Under the pieces are notes generated by a model. It was not told the DNA's origin and did not search any database. It saw only the letters and a list, made by a program, of their open reading frames with translations. A DNA stretch of 64,000 nt, taken from assembly GCA_036245805.1 (NCBI GenBank), contig BTRK01000006.1, positions 30,880,901 through 30,944,900 on the forward strand, read 5' to 3'. Positions within the stretch are counted from its first letter, which is position 1; every line of letters begins with the position of its first letter. Below, in pieces: positions 57,401 through 64,000 of the stretch. A program made the translations under genes and the position numbers. Source of the stretch: Pristionchus mayeri. Lineage: Eukaryota; Nematoda; Chromadorea; Rhabditida; Neodiplogasteridae.

Positions 57401-60400
57401 CTAGTCAGAATGCCACTGTTGGCTGTCCCTAGTCAGAATGCCACTGCTGGCTGTCCCTAGTCAGAATTCCACTGTTAGCTATCCCTAGTCAGAATGCCAC
57501 TGTTGGCTGACCCTAGTCAGAATGCCACTGTTGGCTGTCCCTAGTCAGAATGCCACTGTTGGCTGTCCCTAGTCAGAATGCCACTGTTGGCTGTCCCTAG
57601 TCAGAATGCTACTGTTGGCTGTCCCTAGTCAGAATGCCACTGTTGGTTGTCCCTAGTCAGAATGCTACTGTTGGCTGTCCCTAGTCAGAATGCTACTGTT
57701 GGCTGTCCCTAGTCAGAATGCCACTGTTGGCTGTCCCTAGTCAGAATGCCACTGTTGGCTGTCGCTAGTGAGAATGCCACTGTTGGCTGTCCCTAGTCAG
57801 ATTGCCACTGTTGGTTGTCCCTAGTCAGAATGCCACAGTTGGTTGTCCCTAGTCAGAATGCTACTGTTGGCTGTCCCTAGTCAGAATGCTACAGTTGGCT
57901 GTCCCTAGTCAGAATGCCACTGTTGGATGTCCCTAGTCAGATTGCCACTGTTGGCTTTCCTTAGTCAGAATGCCACTGTTGGTTGTACCTAGTCAGAATG
58001 CCACTGTTGGCTGTCCCTAGTCAGAATGCCACTGTTGGCTGTCCCTAGTCAGAATGCCACTGTTGGCTGTCCCTAGTCAGAATGCCACTTTTGGCTGTCC
58101 CTAGTCAGATTGCCACTGTTGGCTGTCCCTAGTCAGAATGCCACTGTTGGTTGTCCCTAGTCAGAATGCTACTGTTGGCTGTCCCTAGTCAGAATGCTAC
58201 TGTTGGCTGTCCCTAGTCAGAATGCCACTGTTGGCTGTCCCTAGTCAGAATGCCACTGTTGGTTGTCCCTAGTCAGAATGCCACTGTTGGCTGTCCCTAG
58301 TCAGAATGCCACTGTTGGCTGTCCGTAGTCAGAATGCCACTTTTGGCTGTCCCTAGTCAGATTGCCACTGTTGGCTGTCCCTAGTCAGAATGCCACTGTT
58401 AGTTGTCCCTAGTCAGAATGCTACTGTTGGCTGTCCCTAGTCAGAATGCTACTGTTGGCTGTCCCTAGTCAGAATGCCACTGTTGGCTGTCCCTAGTCAG
58501 AATGCCACTGTTGGCTGTCCCTAGTCAGAATGCCACTGTTGGCTGTCCCTAGTCAGAATGCCACTGCTGGCTGTCCCTAGTCAGAATTCCACTGTTAGCT
58601 ATCCCTAGTCAGAATGCCACTGTTGGCTGACCCTAGTCAGAATGCCACTGTTGGCTGTCCCTAGTCAGAATGCCACTGTTGGATGTCCCTAGTCAGATTG
58701 CCACTGTTGGTTGTCCCTAGTCAGAATGCCACAGTTGGTTGTCCCTAGTCAGAATGCTACTGTTGGCTGTCCCTAGTCAGAATGCTACAGTTGGCTGTCC
58801 CTAGTCAGAATGCCTCTGTTGGCTGTCCCTAGTCAGATTGCCACTGTTGGCTTTCCCTAGTCAGAATGCCACTGTTGGTTGTCCCTAGTCAGAATGCCAC
58901 TGTTGGCTGTCCCTAGTCAGAATGCCACTGTTGGCTGTCCGTAGTCAGAATGCCACTTTTGGCTGTCCCTAGTCAGATTGCCACTGTTGGCTGTCCCTAG
59001 TCAGAATGCCACTGTTGGTTGTCCCTAGTCAGAATGCTACTGTTGGCTGTCCCTAGTCAGAATGCCACTGTTGGCTGTCCCTAGTCAGAATGCCACTGTT
59101 GGCTGTCCCTAGTCAGAATGCCACTGTTGGCTGTCGCTAGTCAGAATGCCACTGTTGGCTGTCGCTAGTCAGAATGCCACTGTTGGCTGTCCCTAGTCAG
59201 ATTGCCACTGTTGGTTGTCCCTAGTCAGAATGCCACAGTTGGTTGTCCCTAGTCAGAATGCTACTGTTGGCTGTCCCTAGTCAGAATGCTACAGTTGGCT
59301 GTCCCTAGTCAGAATGCCTCTGTTGGCTGTCCCTAGTCAGATTGCCACTGTTGGCTTTCCCTAGTCAGAATGCCACTGTTGGTTGTCCCTAGTCAGAATG
59401 CCACTGTTGGCTGTCCCTAGTCAGAATGCCACTGTTGGCTGTCCGTAGTCAGAATGCCACTTTTGGCTGTCCCTAGTCAGATTGCCACTGTTGGCTGTCC
59501 CTAGTCAGAATGCCACTGTTGGTTGTCCCTAGTCAGAATGCTACTGTTGGCTGTCCCTAGTCAGAATGCTACTGTTGGCTGTCCCTAGTCAGAATGCCAC
59601 TGTTGGATGTCCCTAGTCAGAATGCCACTGTTGGCTGTCCCTAGTCAGAATGCCACTGTTGGCTGTCCCTAGTCAGAATGCCACTGCTGGCTGTCCCTAG
59701 TCAGAATTCCACTGTTAGCTATCCCTAGTCAGAATGCCACTGTTGGCTGACCCTAGTCAGAATGCCACTGTTGGCTGTCCCTAGTCAGAATGCCACTGTT
59801 GGCTGTCCCTAGTCAGAATGCCACTGTTGGCTGTCCCTAGTCAGAATGCTACTGTTGGCTGTCCCTAGACAGAATGACACTGTTGGCTGTCCCTAGTCAG
59901 AATGCCACTGTTGGCTGTCGCTAGTCAGAATGCCACTGTTGGCTGTCCCTAGTCAGATTGCCACTGTTGGTTGTCCCTAGTCAGAATGCCACAGTTGGTT
60001 GTCCCTAGTCAGAATGCTACTGTTGGCTGTCCCTAGTCAGAATGCTACAGTTGGCTGTCCCTAGTCAGAATGCCACTGTTGGCTGTCCCTAGTCAGATTG
60101 CCACTGTTGGCTTTCCTTAGTCAGAATGCCACTGTTGGTTGTACCTAGTCAGAATGCCACTGTTGGCTGTCCCTAGTCAGAATGCCACTGTTGGCTGTCC
60201 CTAGTCAGAATGCCACTGTTGGCTGTCCCTAGTCAGAATGCCACTTTTGGCTGTCCCTAGTCAGTTTGCCACTGTTGGCTGTCCCTAGTCAGAATGCCAC
60301 TGTTGGTTGTCCCTAGTCAGAATGCTACTGTTGGCTGTCCCTAGTCAGAATGCTACTGTTGGCTGTCCCTAGTCAGAATGCCACTGTTGGCTGTCCCTAG

Positions 60401-63400
60401 TCAGAATGCCACTGTTGGTTGTCCCTAGTCAGAATGCCACTGTTGGCTGTCCCTAGTCAGAATGCCACTGTTGGCTGTCCGTAGTCAGAATGCCACTTTT
60501 GGCTGTCCCTAGTCAGATTGCCACTGTTGGCTGTCCCTAGTCAGAATGCCACTGTTGGTTGTCCCTAGTCAGAATGCTACTGTTGGCTGTCCCTAGTCAG
60601 AATGCTACTGTTGGCTGTCCCTAGTCAGAATGCCACTGTTGGCTGTCCCTAGTCAGAATGCCACTGTTGGCTGTCCCTAGTCAGAATGCCACTGTTGGTT
60701 GTACCTAGTCAGAATGCCACTGTTGGCTGTCCCTAGTCAGAATGCCACTGTTGGCTGTCCCTAGTCAGAATGCCACTGTTGGCTGTCCCTAGTCAGAATG
60801 CCACTTTTGGCTGTCCCTAGTCAGATTGCCACTGTTGGCTGTCCCTAGTCAGAATGCCACTGTTGGTTGTCCCTAGTCAGAATGCTACTGTTGGCTGTCC
60901 CTAGTCAGAATGCTACTGTTGGCTGTCCCTAGTCAGAATGCCACTGTTGGCTGTCCCTAGTCAGAATGCCACTGTTGGCTGTCCCTAGTCAGAATGCCAC
61001 TGTTGGCTGTCCCTAGTCAGAATGCCACAGTTGGCTGTCCCTAGTCAGAATGTCACTGTTGGCTTTCCCTAGTCAGAATTCCACTGTTGGCTGTCCCTAG
61101 TCAGAATGCCACTGTTGGCTTTCCCTAGTCAGAATGCCACTGTTGGCTGTCCCTAGTCAGAATGCCACTGTTGGCTGTCCCTAGTCAGAATGCTACTGTT
61201 GGCTGTCCCTAGTCAGAATGCTACAGTTGGCTGTCCCTAGTCAGAATGCCTCTGTTGGCTGTCCCTAGTCAGATTGCCACTGTTGGCTTTCTTTAGTCAG
61301 AATGCCACTGTTGGTTGTACCTAGTCAGAATGCCACTGTTGGCTGTCCCTAGTCAGAATGCCACTGTTGGCTGTCCCTAGTCAGAATGCCACTGTTGGCT
61401 GTCCCTAGTCAGAATGCCACTTTTGGCTGTCCCTAGTCAGATTGCCACTGTTGGCTGTCCCTAGTCAGAATGCCACTGTTGGTTGTCCCTAGTCAGAATG
61501 CTACTGTTGGCTGTCCCTAGTCAGAATGCTACTGTTGGCTGTCCCTAGTCAGAATGCCACTGTTGGCTGTCCCTAGTCAGAATGCCACTGTTGGCTGTCC
61601 CTAGTCAGAATGCTACTGTTGGCTGTCCCTAGTCAGAATGCCACTGTTGGCTGTCCCTAGTCAGAATGCCACTGTTGGCTGTCCCTAGTCAGAATGCCAC
61701 TTTTGGCTGTCCCTAGTCAGTTTGCCACTGTTGGCTGTCCCTAGTCAGAATGCCACTGTTGGTTGTCCCTAGTCAGAATGCTACTGTTGGCTGTCCCTAG
61801 TCAGAATGCTACTGTTGGCTGTCCCTAGTCAGAATGCCACTGTTGGCTGTCCCTAGTCAGAATGCCACTGTTGGTTGTCCCTAGTCAGAATGCCACTGTT
61901 GGCTGTCCCTAGTCAGAATGCCACTGTTGGCTGTCCGTAGTCAGAATGCCACTTTTGGCTGTCCCTAGTCAGATTGCCACTGTTGGCTGTCCCTAGTCAG
62001 AATGCCACTGTTGGTTGTCCCTAGTCAGAATGCTACTGTTGGCTGTCCCTAGTCAGAATGCTACTGTTGGCTGTCCCTAGTCAGAATGCCACTGTTGGCT
62101 GTCCCTAGTCAGAATGCCACTGTTGGCTGTCCCTAGTCAGAATGCCACTGTTGGTTGTACCTAGTCAGAATGCCACTGTTGGCTGTCCCTAGTCAGAATG
62201 CCACTGTTGGCTGTCCCTAGTCAGAATGCCACTGTTGGCTGTCCCTAGTCAGAATGCCACTTTTGGCTGTCCCTAGTCAGATTGCCACTGTTGGCTGTCC
62301 CTAGTCAGAATGCCACTGTTGGTTGTCCCTAGTCAGAATGCTACTGTTGGCTGTCCCTAGTCAGAATGCTACTGTTGGCTGTCCCTAGTCAGAATGCCAC
62401 TGTTGGCTGTCCCTAGTCAGAATGCCACTGTTGGCTGTCCCTAGTCAGAATGCCACTGTTGGCTGTCCCTAGTCAGAATGCCACAGTTGGTTGTCCCTAG
62501 TCAGAATGCTACTGTTGGCTGTCCCTAGTCAGAATGCTACAGTTGGCTGTCCCTAGTCAGAATGCCTCTGTTGGCTGTCCCTAGTCAGATTGCCACTGTT
62601 GGCTTTCCTTAGTCAGAATGCCACTGTTGGCTGTCCCTAGTCAGAATGCCACTGTTGGCTGTCCCTAGTCAGAATGCCACTTTTGGCTGTCCCTAGTCAG
62701 TTTGCCACTGTTGGCTGTCCCTAGTCAGAATGCCACTGTTGGTTGTCCCTAGTCAGAATGCTACTGTTGGCTGTCCCTGGTCAGAATGCTACTGTTGGCT
62801 GTCCCTAGTCAGAATGCTACAGTTGGCTGTCCCTAGTCAGAATGCCTCTGTTGGCTGTCCCTAGTCAGATTGCCACTGTTGGCTTTCCTTAGTCAGAATG
62901 CCACTGTTGGCTGTCCCTAGTCAGAATGCCACTGTTGGCTGTCCCTAGTCAGAATGCCACTTTTGGCTGTCCCTAGTCAGTTTGCCACTGTTGGCTGTCC
63001 CTAGTCAGAATGCCACTGTTGGTTGTCCCTAGTCAGAATGCTACTGTTGGCTGTCCCTAGTCAGAATGCTACTGTTGGCTGTCCCTAGTCAGAATGCCAC
63101 TGTTGGCTGTCCCTAGTCAGAATGCCACTGTTGGTTGTCCCTAGTCAGAATGCCACTGTTGGCTGTCCCTAGTCAGAATGCCACTGTTGGCTGTCCGTAG
63201 TCAGAATGCCACTTTTGGCTGTCCCTAGTCAGATTGCCACTGTTGGCTGTCCCTAGTCAGAATGCCACTGTTGGTTGTCCCTAGTCAGAATGCTACTGTT
63301 GGCTGTCCCTAGTCAGAATGCTACTGTTGGCTGTCCCTAGTCAGAATGCCACTGTTGGCTGTCCCTAGTCAGAATGCCACTGTTGGTTGTACCTAGTCAG

Positions 63401-64000
63401 AATGCCACTGTTGGCTGTCCCTAGTCAGAATGCCACTGTTGGCTGTCCCTAGTCAGAATGCCACTGTTGGCTGTCCCTAGTCAGAATGCCACTGTTGGCT
63501 GTCCCTAGTCAGAATGCCACAGTTGGTTGTCCCTAGTCAGAATGCTACTGTTGGCTGTCCCTAGTCAGAATGCTACAGTTGGCTGTCCCTAGTCAGAATG
63601 CCTCTGTTGGCTGTCCCTAGTCAGATTGCCACTGTTGGCTTTCCTTAGTCAGAATGCCACTGTTGGCTGTCCCTAGTCAGAATGCCACTGTTGGCTGTCC
63701 CTAGTCAGAATGCCACTTTTGGCTGTCCCTAGTCAGTTTGCCACTGTTGGCTGTCCCTAGTCAGAATGCCACTGTTGGTTGTCCCTAGTCAGAATGCTAC
63801 TGTTGGCTGTCCCTAGTCAGAATGCTACTGTTGGCTGTCCCTAGTCAGAATGCCACTGTTGGCTGTCCCTAGTCAGAATGCCACTGTTGGTTGTCCCTAG
63901 TCAGAATGCCACTGTTGGCTGTCCCTAGTCAGAATGCCACTGTTGGCTGTCCGTAGTCAGAATGCCACTTTTGGCTGTCCCTAGTCAGATTGCCACTGTT
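48498..64000. repeat. 28-bp satellite array, about 550 copies, runs off the window
   Basis: Consensus unit AATGCCACTGTTGGCTGTCC plus CTAGTCAG (28 bp), essentially head to tail without interruption. Common variants are GCTACTG for GCCACTG, CACAGTTGG, CACTTTTGG, CAGATTGCC, CTGCTGG, GTCGCTAG, TTGTCCC, GACCCTAG and an ATTCCACTGTTAGCTAT unit. Each unit contains the dyad GCCA-CTGT-TGGC, a 4-bp stem with a 4-nt loop. All marker spacings that I measured are exact multiples of 28. The first units (48508-48600) are slightly divergent. No genes are present in the array. Confidence 0.98.
54778..58418. repeat. 1820-bp higher-order repeat within the satellite
   Basis: Rare unit variants recur exactly 1820 bp (65 units) apart: ATTCC...CTATGCC at 54778 and 56598, CCCTAATCAG at 54991 and 56811, and the ATTCC...CTATCC unit at 55646 and 57466. 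This shows a tandem duplication of a 65-unit block. The right limit is approximate. Confidence 0.85.

Noticed and set aside
48498..64000. CRISPR array
   Set aside because: The repeat is continuous with no spacers, in a eukaryotic context; it is a satellite.

Overview
The window looks like nuclear DNA of a free-living rhabditid nematode. The genes are intron-dense with many small exons, and the introns begin GTGAG/GTAAG and end in a pyrimidine tract plus CAG. Nematode-typical families are present (ShKT peptides, Gly-Tyr-rich secreted peptides, a winged-helix methyltransferase family). Intron TAC-N-GTA heptamers and overall style fit a Diplogastridae/Pristionchus-like genome, but that placement is inference. 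Exon models were built by hand by matching reading phase across splice sites and comparing with remembered family sequences; no search was run.

Left third (1-23 kb), conserved housekeeping genes on the plus strand. The 3' part of the DNA-repair nuclease FAN1 (19 exons, 1-8144) hosts two complete same-strand RNase H-fold genes inside one of its introns; both have lost catalytic aspartates. A 1-kb foldback element sits 11 bp from a FAN1 splice acceptor. Next come a second foldback, two tandem one-barrel BPI/LBP-like genes (10.4-13.8 kb), the queuosine-salvage glycosidase QNG1 (15.8-18.1 kb), a third foldback, a truncated tRNA-Ala(AGC) pseudogene, and a SAM-dependent methyltransferase (20.7-22.7 kb).

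Middle (23-39 kb), small secreted proteins. There is an ShKT-domain peptide, two Pro-rich secreted proteins (one built of phase-0 exon modules), a three-gene family of 54-60 aa peptides sharing an invariant Cys-Pro-Pro-Cys-Ile-Cys-Asn-Asn core that spans a splice junction, and three Cys/Gly/Pro-rich secreted proteins. All of these from 25.7 kb on are on the minus strand.

Right part (40-64 kb). A near-perfect palindrome (two arms of about 3.9 kb around a 189-bp spacer) carries two mirror copies of three Gly-Tyr-rich secreted peptide genes. Its right edge abuts a satellite array of a 28-bp unit that fills the remaining 15.5 kb (about 550 copies) with higher-order duplications. Six gene types (Cys/Gly/Pro-rich and Gly-Tyr-rich) end in Gly followed by Lys/Arg and stop, resembling a peptide C-terminal amidation signal. 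This secreted-peptide cluster with shared termini, amplified by palindromic duplication beside a satellite, is the most unusual system in the window.
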